Source: Stutzerimonas xanthomarina
GTDB taxonomy: Bacteria > Pseudomonadota > Gammaproteobacteria > Pseudomonadales > Pseudomonadaceae
Length of the DNA stretch: 41,998 nt
NCBI RefSeq assembly: GCF_003935375.1
Contig: NZ_RHQM01000026.1
Coordinates: forward strand, 1-41,998
Reading direction: 5' to 3'
Shown here: piece by piece, positions 8,549 to 16,097 of the stretch
How positions within the stretch are numbered: the first letter of the stretch is position 1
Layout of the letters: each line of letters begins with the position of its first letter
The notes under the pieces: model-generated
What the model saw: the letters and a program-made list of their open reading frames with translations, nothing else
Databases searched by the model: none
Told to the model about the DNA's origin: nothing
Position numbers and translations under genes: made by a program

Positions 8549-9277
8549 TCAGAGCCAGCCCGGCCACCAGTCCGGGTGGTCCGGTTTGATCCGCTGCAGG
8601 TAGTGCCTGCCACCCAGCTGGCGCATCTGTTGCCGAATCCAGGCGGCGCGATTGTTCACATGGCCGTTCGGTTTGCCAGCGCTCCACTGTCGCGGGTTGG
8701 GCAGCACTGCGGCGAGGAGGCTGGCCTGGCGAGTCGACAGGTACGGTGCACCGGTGCCGAAGTGATGCTGGGCCGCCGCCTGCGCACCGAAGACGCCATC
8801 GCCCCACTCGACGCTATTGAGATAAACCTCAAGGATGCGCTGCTTGGGCCATAAAAGCTCGATCAGCGCAGTGAACCAGGCCTCCAGTCCTTTGCGCGGC
8901 CAGCTGCGGCCGGACCAGAGAAACAGATTCTTCGCCACCTGCTGACTCAGCGTGCTGGCACCGCGCAGTGAGCCACCGCGCTCATTGTGGCTGAGCGCCG
9001 CACGGATTGCTGCGACATCGAAGCCCCAGTGGTCGGCGAACTTCTGATCCTCGGCGGCGATCACCGCCATCTTCAGATCGTCCGGCAGCACTTTCCAAGG
9101 CCGCCAGTCGCGGGTCAGGTCGATAGTTTCGCCTGTGCGCCATGACTCGATCTTGCGCTCGATCATCAAAGCGGTGAACGGAGGTGGCACCCAGCGAAAC
9201 AGCAGTACCAGCAGCGCCGAGAGGCCGATCAGCCAGAGCAGCAGTTTGGAGAGGCGCAGCAGCAGGTTTCGCAACAT
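8549..9277 (-). CDS. mtgA: Monofunctional peptidoglycan transglycosylase MtgA
   Basis: MtgA polymerises lipid II into glycan strands in the periplasm. The 242-residue protein has one N-terminal membrane anchor (about residues 10-30) followed by a GT51 glycosyltransferase domain with the catalytic AAEDQKFADHWGFD motif, GASTLSQQVAKNLFL, and the KRILEVYLNSVEWG motif. The ATG at 9277 is preferred over an upstream in-frame start at 9346 because a consensus -10 TATAAT lies about 30 bases upstream of it, inside the longer frame, and because the anchor then begins near the N-terminus. Length agrees with known MtgA proteins. Confidence 0.95.
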   Translation of the reverse strand: MLRNLLLRLSKLLLWLIGLSALLVLLFRWVPPPFTALMIERKIESWRTGETIDLTRDWRPWKVLPDDLKMAVIAAEDQKFADHWGFDVAAIRAALSHNERGGSLRGASTLSQQVAKNLFLWSGRSWPRKGLEAWFTALIELLWPKQRILEVYLNSVEWGDGVFGAQAAAQHHFGTGAPYLSTRQASLLAAVLPNPRQWSAGKPNGHVNNRAAWIRQQMRQLGGRHYLQRIKPDHPDWWPGWL

Positions 9278-9307
9278 GGCACTTGGTCGTGGGCGAAAAG
9301 AGCGGGC

Positions 9308-9313
9308 ATTATA
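9308..9313 (-). promoter_or_regulatory. Consensus -10 element for mtgA
   Basis: Read on the minus strand these bases are TATAAT, 30 bases upstream of the mtgA ATG. No good -35 is seen at 16-18 bases, so only the -10 box is called. Confidence 0.45.
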
Positions 9314-9339
9314 GCGGCCGCTAAGGCCATCGACCGGAA

Positions 9340-9720
9340 ATGGCAATGATTCGTGCTTATATCGTCCTTGCCGCGCTGTTCGGATTGACCGGTGTTGCGC
9401 TCGGCGCCTTCGCTTCCCATGCCCTCAAGAGCCAGTTGAGCGCTGCCTATCTCGCGGTGTTTCAGACAGGCGTGCAGTACCAGATGCTTCATGCGCTGGC
9501 GCTGCTCGGCGTCGCGCTTCTTTCGCTGCATCGGCCCAGCCGCCTGCTAGCTTTAGCAGGCGGCCTGTTCGTCGTCGGTATCCTGTTGTTCTCCGGCAGT
9601 CTCTATCTGCTCACCCTCAGTGGAATCGGCAAACTGGGCATGATCACGCCGCTCGGGGGGACGTCCTTTCTCGTGGGTTGGCTCTGCCTGGCGCTGGCCG
9701 GCTGGCGCATACGCAGCTGA
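9340..9720 (+). CDS. DUF423 family membrane protein (YgdD-like)
   Basis: A 126-residue small integral membrane protein with four hydrophobic segments (starting near residues 5, 45, 68 and 100). The patterns ALFGLTGVALGAFASHALK near the N-terminus, QTGVQYQMLHALALLGVALL, and SGSLYLLTLSG followed by TPLGGTSFLVGWLCLA are typical of the DUF423 family (E. coli YgdD). Its biochemical function is not established. ATG codons at 9340 and 9346 are both possible. It diverges from mtgA with a 62-base gap. Confidence 0.9.
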   Translation: MAMIRAYIVLAALFGLTGVALGAFASHALKSQLSAAYLAVFQTGVQYQMLHALALLGVALLSLHRPSRLLALAGGLFVVGILLFSGSLYLLTLSGIGKLGMITPLGGTSFLVGWLCLALAGWRIRS

Positions 9721-9747
9721 GCGGGACGAACGGCCGCGGGCTTCGCG

Positions 9748-9776
9748 TTGGTGGCGTGGGTGATTCGGGCTAGAAT
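9748..9776 (+). promoter_or_regulatory. Sigma-70-type promoter of thiSG
   Basis: TTGGTG (9748-9753), a 17-base spacer and TAGAAT (9771-9776) lie 33 bases before the thiS start. The spacing is ideal and the -10 box is one mismatch from consensus. Confidence 0.55.
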
Positions 9777-9808
9777 GCCGTCCCCTTTTCGCAATGGCGG
9801 CGAACAGC

Positions 9809-10009
9809 ATGCAGATCCAGTTGAATGGCGAACCCTATGAGCTGCCAGCCGGCGAGTCGGTGGCCGACCTGCTGGTGCGTCTGGACCTGACCGGGCGCCG
9901 TCTGGCCGTCGAGCTCAACCGGGACATCGTGCCGCGCAGCGCGCACGCGACCACCGAACTCAGCGAAGGCGATCACGTCGAGGTGGTGCACGCCATCGGT
10001 GGCGGCTAG
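9809..10009 (+). CDS. thiS: Sulfur carrier protein ThiS
   Basis: ThiS is a ubiquitin-fold protein whose C-terminal Gly-Gly is thiocarboxylated and donates sulfur to ThiG for the thiazole half of thiamine. The 66-residue product begins MQIQLNGEPYELPAG and ends in IGGG, so the functional glycine tail is present. The ATG at 9809 is chosen over 9794 because it gives the family's usual start and length. thiG follows 74 bases downstream. Confidence 0.95.
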   Translation: MQIQLNGEPYELPAGESVADLLVRLDLTGRRLAVELNRDIVPRSAHATTELSEGDHVEVVHAIGGG

Positions 10010-10083
10010 CCGGTCGCGCTCATCCGAATTGCGCCGCCCTGCGGCGCCCAGTCCGCTGCAACACGTCCGAACGAGGAATTCCC

Positions 10084-10878
10084 ATGCGCCCAGTTCCGCA
10101 CGACAAGCCCTTCACTCTGGCCGGTCGCACCTATCAATCGCGCCTGCTGGTCGGCACCGGCAAGTACAAGGACCTTGAGGAAACGCGTGCTGCCATTGAG
10201 GCCTCGGGTGCCGAGATCGTCACCGTCGCGGTGCGCCGCACCAATATTGGCCAGAATCCGGGCGAGCCGAATCTGCTCGACGTGATCAGCCCCGAGCGCT
10301 ACACCATCCTGCCGAACACCGCCGGCTGTTTCACCGCCGAGGACGCGGTGCGTACCTGCCGCCTGGCCCGTGAACTCCTCGACGGCCACAAGCTGGTCAA
10401 GCTGGAAGTGCTGGCCGATCAGAAGACGCTATTTCCCAATGTGATCGAGACCCTCAAGGCCGCCGAAGTACTGATCCGGGACGGCTTCGACGTCATGGTC
10501 TATACCAGCGACGACCCGATCATCGCTCGCCAGCTGGCCGAGATGGGCTGCATCGCGGTGATGCCGCTGGCCGGCCTGATCGGCACTGGTCTGGGCATCT
10601 GCAATCCCTACAACCTGCGCATCATCCTCGAGGAAGCCACCGTGCCCGTGCTGGTGGATGCCGGTGTCGGAACCGCTTCGGACGCCACTATCGCCATGGA
10701 GCTGGGCTGCGAAGCGGTGCTGATGAACAGCGCCATCGCCCATGCGCAGAATCCCGTGCTGATGGCCGAGGCCATGAAGTACGCCATCGAGGCCGGCCGC
10801 CTGGCCTATCTCGCCGGCCGCATGCCGAAGAAGCTCTACGCCAGCGCCTCGTCGCCGCTGGACGGGCTGATTCGCTGA
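10084..10878 (+). CDS. thiG: Thiazole synthase ThiG
   Basis: ThiG forms the thiazole phosphate ring of thiamine from 1-deoxy-D-xylulose 5-phosphate, dehydroglycine and the sulfur on ThiS. The 264-residue TIM barrel shows RLLVGTGKYKD at the N-terminus, EIVTVAVRRTN, the LVKLEVLADQKTLFPN stretch containing the Schiff-base lysine, AVMPLAGLIGTGLGICN, and the phosphate-binding VLVDAGVGTASDATIAMELG. It is cotranscribed with thiS and closed by a terminator directly downstream. Confidence 0.97.
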   Translation: MRPVPHDKPFTLAGRTYQSRLLVGTGKYKDLEETRAAIEASGAEIVTVAVRRTNIGQNPGEPNLLDVISPERYTILPNTAGCFTAEDAVRTCRLARELLDGHKLVKLEVLADQKTLFPNVIETLKAAEVLIRDGFDVMVYTSDDPIIARQLAEMGCIAVMPLAGLIGTGLGICNPYNLRIILEEATVPVLVDAGVGTASDATIAMELGCEAVLMNSAIAHAQNPVLMAEAMKYAIEAGRLAYLAGRMPKKLYASASSPLDGLIR

Positions 10879-10889
10879 ACCGATTCGTG

Positions 10890-10925
10890 GCCGGCCCCGA
10901 CCTTGTGTCAGGGGCCGGCTTTTTT
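10890..10925 (+). terminator. Rho-independent terminator after thiG
   Basis: A perfect 9-bp stem GCCGGCCCC / GGGGCCGGC (10890-10898 and 10911-10919) with a 12-base loop is followed by six T residues. It sits only 19 bases before the trmB start, so trmB must be expressed by readthrough or from a promoter overlapping the terminator. Confidence 0.9.
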
Positions 10926-10943
10926 ATTTCTCGCAGGTAGACC

Positions 10944-11660
10944 ATGACAGAGCAGAACCCCGCGGCCGAAGCGCAGCAAACCGAGCACCGCCGTACCATC
11001 AAGAGTTTCGTGATGCGTGCCGGGCGCATGACCGAAGGCCAGCAGCGTGGCCTGGAGCAGGGCTGGCCGAAGTTCGGCCTGGAGATCGAGAACGGGCTGC
11101 GCGATTTCGACGAGGTGTTCGGCCGTAGCGCGCCGCGCACCTTCGAGATCGGCTTCGGCATGGGTCATTCCACCCTGGAAATGGCCGCCGCGGCGCCGGA
11201 TCAGGACTTCATTGGCGTGGAAGTGCATAAACCTGGCGTCGGCGCGTTGCTGAGCGGACTTGTGTCACAGAAATTGAACAACGTCAGGGTCTACAGTTGC
11301 GACGCCTTGGAGGTACTGCGCGATTGCGTGGCCGATGCCAGCCTGGACCTCGTATTGCTGTTCTTTCCGGACCCCTGGCACAAGAGCCGTCATCACAAGC
11401 GACGTATCGTGCAGCCGGCTTTCGCCGAGCTGGTGCGCAGCAAGCTGAAGATCGGCGGCGTACTGCATATGGCTACCGACTGGGAGCCCTATGCCGAATA
11501 CATGCTCGAGGTGATGAACGTCGCCCCGGGCTTCCGCAATCTGGCCGAGGATGGACGTTGCGTGCCACGGCCTGCGGAGCGACCGATCACCAAGTTCGAG
11601 CGCCGTGGTGAGCGGCTCGGTCATGGCGTCTGGGACCTGAAATTCCAGCGCATCGACTGA
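10944..11660 (+). CDS. trmB: tRNA (guanine-N7)-methyltransferase TrmB
   Basis: TrmB methylates N7 of guanosine 46 in the tRNA variable loop using S-adenosylmethionine. The 238-residue protein has the SAM-binding FEIGFGMGHSTLEMA (about residues 70-85), IGVEVHKPGVG, and the family hallmark LLFFPDPWHKSRHHKRR (about 132-150), with the C-terminal TKFERRGERLGHGVWDL substrate-binding motif. The reading frame begins 19 bases after the thiG terminator with an AGG ribosome-binding site. Confidence 0.96.
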   Translation: MTEQNPAAEAQQTEHRRTIKSFVMRAGRMTEGQQRGLEQGWPKFGLEIENGLRDFDEVFGRSAPRTFEIGFGMGHSTLEMAAAAPDQDFIGVEVHKPGVGALLSGLVSQKLNNVRVYSCDALEVLRDCVADASLDLVLLFFPDPWHKSRHHKRRIVQPAFAELVRSKLKIGGVLHMATDWEPYAEYMLEVMNVAPGFRNLAEDGRCVPRPAERPITKFERRGERLGHGVWDLKFQRID

Positions 11661-11686
11661 GCGCGGTCAGTAAAAGCGAAACGCCC

Positions 11687-11735
11687 GCGACCTAGTCCCG
11701 GCTGCCCTATCAGCGGCGCCAGGCAGCCAGGTCGC
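11687..11735. other. Bulged stem-loop downstream of trmB
   Basis: GCGACCT (11687-11693) pairs with AGGTCGC (11729-11735), and GGCTGCC (11700-11706) with GGCAGCC (11722-11728), leaving a six-base bulge on one side. No T run follows, so it is not a standard terminator. It may be a 3'-end processing or pausing structure. Confidence 0.4.
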
Positions 11736-11883
11736 TTGCCACACCCAGATCGAGAGCCGCAGCAGCGGCCAGGGAAGAGTGCTGCCAGGACGGCATGCCT
11801 GCCCACACCATATAACAATGCAACGCCGATAGCCGGGCTCGCCACGCGGTGCCCAGCATCGTGCGCAATTGGGGGAGTAGACG

Positions 11884-13221
11884 ATGTACGGAAAGATCGG
11901 AATTCTGCTGTTGGCAGCCTGTACCGCGTTACCGGCACAGGCGAAGGTAGACAGCACGCAGGCCGCGCGACTGGGGCAGGACCTGACTCCGCTGGGAGCG
12001 GAGCGCGGCGGCAATCCCGCGGGGACGATCCCGCCCTGGGCCGGGGGCGTTGCAGCACCCGCCGGCTACCAGCCCGGGATGCACCATCCCGACCCGTATG
12101 CGGCCGATACAGTGCTCTATCGCGTCGATCACACCAATATCAACGAGTACAGCGGCCAGCTTTCCGGCGGTATGAAGGCGCTGCTGGAGCGTTATCCCGA
12201 CTACCACCTGCGCGTATTTCCGACCCGCCGCAGCGCCTCGGTGCCGCAGCGGATCTATGATGCCACTCGCTACAACGCCGTCAGCGCCGAGCTCATCGCC
12301 AACGGCAACGGTATCCAGGGCGCGGCAGCCGGCATTCCCTTCCCGATCCCGCAGAGCGGCATCGAAGTGATCTGGAATCACATCCTGCATTACAGGGGTG
12401 ACCAGAGCCACATGATCAATAACCAGGCAGTGGTGATCGGTGGCCGGGCCAACTACATCAAGCGCGATCGGCACATCTATTACGTTTACAACCGCGAAGG
12501 CATGACTCACGCGGACCTGGACAACACAGTGCTGTACTACAAGTACCGTGTCACCGCGCCGGCCAAGCTGTCCGGTACGGCACTGGTGGTGCAGGACCCG
12601 CTCGACCAGGTGCTGACCACTCGCAAGGCGTGGCGCTACAGTCCGGACGATCGCCGCGTGCGCCGTCTGCCGTCGCTGGCCTATGACTCCTTGCAGCCCG
12701 ACACCAGCGGCTTGGCCACGGCCGATGTGGTCGACTCGTTCAACGGCGCGCCGGATCGCTACGAGTGGGAGCTGCTCGGCAAGCGTGAAATGCTGATGCC
12801 CTACAACAGCTATGCCGTGCATCAGAAGGGCCTCCCCTACGACAGCATCGTCCAGGCACGCACCCTGAACCCGGAACTGCTGCGCTATGAGCTGCATCGC
12901 GTGTGGGTGGTCGAGGCGACCTTGCGCAAGGGCTTCAGCCACCTCTACGACAAGCGTCGGTTCTATATCGACGAGGACAGCTGGGCGATCCTTGCCGTCG
13001 ACCTGTACGACGAGAAGGGCGAGCTGATCGGCCTGCAGGAAAGCCATCCGATCAGCTATTACGACGTGCCGATGTTCAACAGCACGCTGGAAACGCTCTA
13101 CCACCTCAAGGACGGCAACTACTTCGTCGATGGGCTGGACAACAACGAGCCGATGTACGACTTCAACGTCAAGCTCGGCCCGCGTGATTTCTCGCCGCAG
13201 GCGCTGCGTCGCGGCAACTGA
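11884..13221 (+). CDS. Exported DUF1329 domain protein
   Basis: A 445-residue protein with a clear signal peptide (MYGKIGILLLAACTALPAQA, cleavage after AQA), so it is predicted to be periplasmic or outer-membrane associated. The mature protein has DUF1329-family features: a LGQDLTPLGAERGGNPAGTIPPWAGG opening segment, then GGMKALLERYPDYHLRVFPTRRSA, a central repeatedly beta-rich domain, and DKRRFYIDEDSWAILAVDLYDEKGEL near the end. DUF1329 proteins often accompany RND exporters and DUF1302 porins, but none is present here, so its partner is unknown. The ribosome-binding site GGGGGAG sits 6-7 bases upstream, and a strong terminator follows. Confidence 0.88.
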   Translation: MYGKIGILLLAACTALPAQAKVDSTQAARLGQDLTPLGAERGGNPAGTIPPWAGGVAAPAGYQPGMHHPDPYAADTVLYRVDHTNINEYSGQLSGGMKALLERYPDYHLRVFPTRRSASVPQRIYDATRYNAVSAELIANGNGIQGAAAGIPFPIPQSGIEVIWNHILHYRGDQSHMINNQAVVIGGRANYIKRDRHIYYVYNREGMTHADLDNTVLYYKYRVTAPAKLSGTALVVQDPLDQVLTTRKAWRYSPDDRRVRRLPSLAYDSLQPDTSGLATADVVDSFNGAPDRYEWELLGKREMLMPYNSYAVHQKGLPYDSIVQARTLNPELLRYELHRVWVVEATLRKGFSHLYDKRRFYIDEDSWAILAVDLYDEKGELIGLQESHPISYYDVPMFNSTLETLYHLKDGNYFVDGLDNNEPMYDFNVKLGPRDFSPQALRRGN

Positions 13222-13244
13222 CGAAGGACAGAAACAGAAGATGC

Positions 13245-13276
13245 ACGAAAGGGCGCCGCTGGCGCCCTTTTTCGTA
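13245..13276 (+). terminator. Rho-independent terminator after the DUF1329 gene
   Basis: Stem AAAGGGCGCC / GGCGCCCTTT (13248-13257 and 13261-13270) with a 3-base loop and following T residues. Flanking ACG/CGT can extend the pairing. It lies 27 bases after the stop codon. Confidence 0.85.
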
Positions 13277-13472
13277 CCACCAGAACTGCCGTCGCGCGCC
13301 GCTGCGGCGGTGTGAGGCTACAAGGTTGTTCCTGTTCGGTGGGGCCGAGCACGGGTAGTGACTTCGCTCAAGAGTGGGCTGGCACGGCAGTGGGATGATC
13401 GCCTGCGTAGCGCTGCAAAGGCGGCCCGACAGCCGGGCAAGCAGCTGCGCCGTTCGCAAAGGAGGGAGCCGC

Positions 13473-13835
13473 GTGTTCAGACCGGGACAACTGGAGTACC
13501 ACAGCCTTTCCGCTTCCGGGAAACCGGGTTATCACCTGCAGCTCGACTACCGTGTCGAGGGCACGCCGGAGGCGCCGCAGTGGGCGTGTTTTCACCTGCG
13601 CTTCGAGGCCGGAGCAACTCTGGTGGACGAGCAGTTTCGAATGCACCGCGATGTTGCCTGCAACTTCCTGCAGCGCGCCCGTCAGTGCCTGCGTCGCCAC
13701 GGTGTGCCGGTGGACGCCGATATCCTCTTCGGTCTGCACGGCATCTACGACCCGCTGTTCGAGGATCTGCGCCGGCAGCTGTGCTATCGGCCGGGCGAGG
13801 CCGTCGATCTCGATCGATTTCTTCGCGAAGGCTGA
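13473..13835 (+). CDS. Small conserved protein of unknown function
   Basis: A 120-residue soluble protein beginning at GTG 13473, chosen because a strong GGAGGGA site (13461-13467) precedes it and the upstream part of the frame looks non-coding. It is rich in aromatic and charged residues (QLEYHSLS, GYHLQLDYRV, WACFHLRFEAGATL, LFGLHGIYDPLFEDLRRQLCY) and has no signal peptide or membrane segment. I do not recognise a functional family; a similar short gene near DUF3392 in other pseudomonads is likely. Base use is like that of its neighbours. Confidence 0.65.
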   Translation: MFRPGQLEYHSLSASGKPGYHLQLDYRVEGTPEAPQWACFHLRFEAGATLVDEQFRMHRDVACNFLQRARQCLRRHGVPVDADILFGLHGIYDPLFEDLRRQLCYRPGEAVDLDRFLREG

Positions 13836-13843
13836 GCGGCGTA

Positions 13844-13970
13844 AGTGGCTTGTGCGGTCAGTTGGTCAAGGCAAGTCCGGATCGACATGGCTCCGAGACA
13901 AGGCGCAGCAACACAGTATCGGGGCCATGGGCGCCGAAGTCGACCAACTGACCTTGCCAACCAGGCCACT
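13844..13970. repeat. 127-bp imperfect inverted repeat between convergent genes
   Basis: Outer arms AGTGGC / GCCACT (13844-13849, 13965-13970) and a perfect 12-bp arm GGTCAGTTGGTC / GACCAACTGACC (13856-13867, 13942-13953) enclose an inner stem CATGGCTCCGA / TCGGGGCCATG (13886-13896, 13919-13929; one G-T pair). The whole block can fold into one long interrupted hairpin. It fills the gap between two convergent genes and reaches the stop codon of the DUF3392 gene. There is no T run. Confidence 0.75.
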
Positions 13971-14292
13971 AGTTACGGTCGGCGATCACGCCGATGAGGA
14001 AGAAGATCAGCAGCAGCACCGGCGCCAGGCTGTAGTTGTTCAGGTGGGCCAGCCCCTGGGTCATCCACGGGGTGAGGAAGACGATCGCCAGGCCATAGCC
14101 CACCGCGCAGACCAGTACGAAAATCAGCGTGCGGAAAAAGAAGTTAAGGCTGCTGACGGCGTCCTTTACCCAAGTATTGATTGCCGGGCCGAACAGTACG
14201 AAGAGCGTGGCCATCAGCGCCAGGGAGATATCCGACAGGTGGCTGCGGCTCCAGCGCGACAGCGTGACGATCAGGTCGAGTAGCAAATCCAT
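13969..14292 (-). CDS. DUF3392 family inner-membrane protein
   Basis: A 107-residue very hydrophobic protein with about three membrane segments (near residues 22-38, 50-73 and 85-104). The arrangement MDLLLDLIVTLSRWSRSHL, FGPAINTWVKDAV and TPWMTQGLAHLNNYSLAPVLLL matches the DUF3392 family of gammaproteobacteria. Its function is unknown. It begins 9 bases after the hemW stop and is the last gene of the metX-to-DUF3392 run. Its stop lies inside a long inverted repeat. Confidence 0.85.
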   Translation of the reverse strand: MDLLLDLIVTLSRWSRSHLSDISLALMATLFVLFGPAINTWVKDAVSSLNFFFRTLIFVLVCAVGYGLAIVFLTPWMTQGLAHLNNYSLAPVLLLIFFLIGVIADRN

Positions 14293-14301
14293 GCGGTGTC
14301 C

Positions 14302-15507
14302 TTAAGGCAGGAAGCTCTGTAGCAGGTCGTTGAGAAACAGCTGGCCCTTCGGCGTCGCCACCAGGCGCGCTGGGTCAGCCGAGAGCAAGCCGCGCGCTTC
14401 GGCGTCGCGCCGTGGCTTGGCGAGCACATTCAGCGGCAGTCCGGTGCGCTGAGTGAACAGCATGGCCGGTACGCCGTCGGTGAGGCGCAGCACATTCATC
14501 AGGAATTCGAAGGGCAATTCATCCGCTGCCAGCAGCTTTTCGCCTGCGCGGAATGCCTTGGCCGGATCGAGGTAGTCCTTCGGTAGGCGGGTCTTCCAGC
14601 TGCGCAGGGTGCGTCCGTCGGCGTGGCTGAGCTTGGCATGGGCGCCGGCACCGATGCCGAGGAAATCGCCGAAGGTCCAGTAGTTCAGGTTGTGCCGCGC
14701 CTGCCGCCCGGGCTGGGCGTAGGCGGAGGTCTCGTACTGGCGATAGCCGTGCTCGGCGAGCAGCGTCTGGCCGGTTTCCTGAATGTCCCAGAGGATATCG
14801 TCTTCGGGCAGCTGCGGCGGCTGGCTCCAGAACACCGTGTTCGGCTCCAAAGTCAGCTGGTACCAGGACAGGTGCGTCGGTTGCTGCGCGATGGCGATGC
14901 GCAGGTCGCTCAACGCATCCTCCAGGCTCTGGTCCGGCAGGCCGTGCATGAGGTCAAGGTTGAAATTGTCGAAGCCGGCGGCGCGAGCCATGTCGGCGGC
15001 GCGAATAGCTTCGTCGCCGTCGTGAATGCGCCCGAGCGCCTTGAGCTTGTCGGCCTGGAAGCTCTGCACGCCAATGGAAAGCCGGTTGATGCCGAGCTGG
15101 CGGTAGTCGCGGAACTTGGCCTGTTCGAACGTCCCCGGATTGGCTTCCAGGGTGATCTCGATGTCCTCGGAAAAGCCGACCAGCCGTTCCAGCCCGTCGA
15201 CGATCGCCGCCAGTGCCTTGGCAGAAAACAGGCTTGGCGTACCGCCGCCGAAGAAGATCGAACTCAGCCGGCGGTCCCCGACGTGCTCAAGATCCGCGCG
15301 AAGATCGGCCAGCAGCGCGGCGACATAGGCGTCTTCGGGCAGTTCGGGGCCGGCCGCGTGGGAATTGAAGTCGCAGTACGGGCATTTTCGCACGCACCAG
15401 GGAATATGTACGTACGCCGCCAGCGGGGGCAATTCGAAGCCTGCCGTTGTCGGCGCGCCGTGGTTGCCTTCGCTGGCGCTTAGCGGGGCTGAGTCTGCCG
15501 CTCTCAT
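14302..15507 (-). CDS. hemW: Radical SAM heme chaperone HemW
   Basis: HemW is a radical-SAM-family protein that binds heme and delivers it to target proteins; it was formerly annotated as an oxygen-independent coproporphyrinogen oxidase. The 401-residue protein has the [4Fe-4S] motif CxxxCxxC in HIPWCVRKCPYCDFNSH (cysteines near residues 44-51), the SIFFGGGTPSLF and LEANPGTFE stretches, RLSIGVQSF, and a C-terminal HemN_C region. The ATG at 15507 overlaps the rdgB stop (ATGA), which fixes the start against a longer open frame to 15603. The short CxxxCxxC (without the extra Cys of HemN) favours HemW. Confidence 0.95.
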   Translation of the reverse strand: MRAADSAPLSASEGNHGAPTTAGFELPPLAAYVHIPWCVRKCPYCDFNSHAAGPELPEDAYVAALLADLRADLEHVGDRRLSSIFFGGGTPSLFSAKALAAIVDGLERLVGFSEDIEITLEANPGTFEQAKFRDYRQLGINRLSIGVQSFQADKLKALGRIHDGDEAIRAADMARAAGFDNFNLDLMHGLPDQSLEDALSDLRIAIAQQPTHLSWYQLTLEPNTVFWSQPPQLPEDDILWDIQETGQTLLAEHGYRQYETSAYAQPGRQARHNLNYWTFGDFLGIGAGAHAKLSHADGRTLRSWKTRLPKDYLDPAKAFRAGEKLLAADELPFEFLMNVLRLTDGVPAMLFTQRTGLPLNVLAKPRRDAEARGLLSADPARLVATPKGQLFLNDLLQSFLP

Positions 15508-16097
15508 ATCCCCAGCCGCTGCTTGAGCAGGGCCATGGCGCGTGCACGGTGGCTGAGCTGGTTCTTCTGCGCTGCAGGCAGCTCGGCGCTGGAGCAGTGG
15601 CATTCCGGCACCCAGAACAGCGGGTCGTAGCCGAAGCCATGCTCGCCGCGTGCTGCATGCAGGATGCGGCCGTGCCAGAGGCCTTCGCAGATGATCGGCA
15701 GTGGATCGTCGGCGTGGCGCACCAGCGCCAGGGCGCAGACGAACTGCGCACCGCGTTCTGCATCCGGAACCTCACGCAGGACGTCCAGCAGCTTGGCGTT
15801 GTTGGCGGCATCGCCCTGGCCATCGGCGTAGCGCGCCGAGTAGATGCCCGGTGCGCCGCCGAGGGCGTCGACGGCCAGGCCGGAGTCGTCGGCGAGCGCC
15901 GGTAGACCGGATATCCGCGCGGCGTTGCGCGCCTTGAGAATGGCGTTCTCGACGAAGGAAAGTCCGGTTTCCTCCGGCTCGACGGTGCTGAACTCGGCCA
16001 CCGAGCGCACGCGTACCGCGTCACCGAGCATGGCCTGGAGCTCCTTGAGTTTGCCGGCGTTGTGGCTGGCCAGTACCAGTTCGGAAAAAGGCATCAT
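15504..16097 (-). CDS. rdgB: dITP/XTP pyrophosphatase RdgB
   Basis: RdgB hydrolyses non-canonical purine triphosphates (dITP, XTP) to keep them out of nucleic acids. The 197-residue protein shows SHNAGKLKELQAML (nucleotide binding) at the N-terminus, the DDSGLAVDALGGAPGIYSARYA metal and base-binding motif, FGYDPLFWVPE, and the C-terminal SHRARAM. Its ATG at 16097 overlaps the stop of the upstream DUF4426 gene, and its stop overlaps the hemW start. Confidence 0.96.
   Translation of the reverse strand: MMPFSELVLASHNAGKLKELQAMLGDAVRVRSVAEFSTVEPEETGLSFVENAILKARNAARISGLPALADDSGLAVDALGGAPGIYSARYADGQGDAANNAKLLDVLREVPDAERGAQFVCALALVRHADDPLPIICEGLWHGRILHAARGEHGFGYDPLFWVPECHCSSAELPAAQKNQLSHRARAMALLKQRLGI

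Noticed and set aside
11929..13104. 391-codon open frame antisense to the DUF1329 gene
   Set aside because: No start signal and no domain; the sense gene has a signal peptide, ribosome-binding site and terminator.
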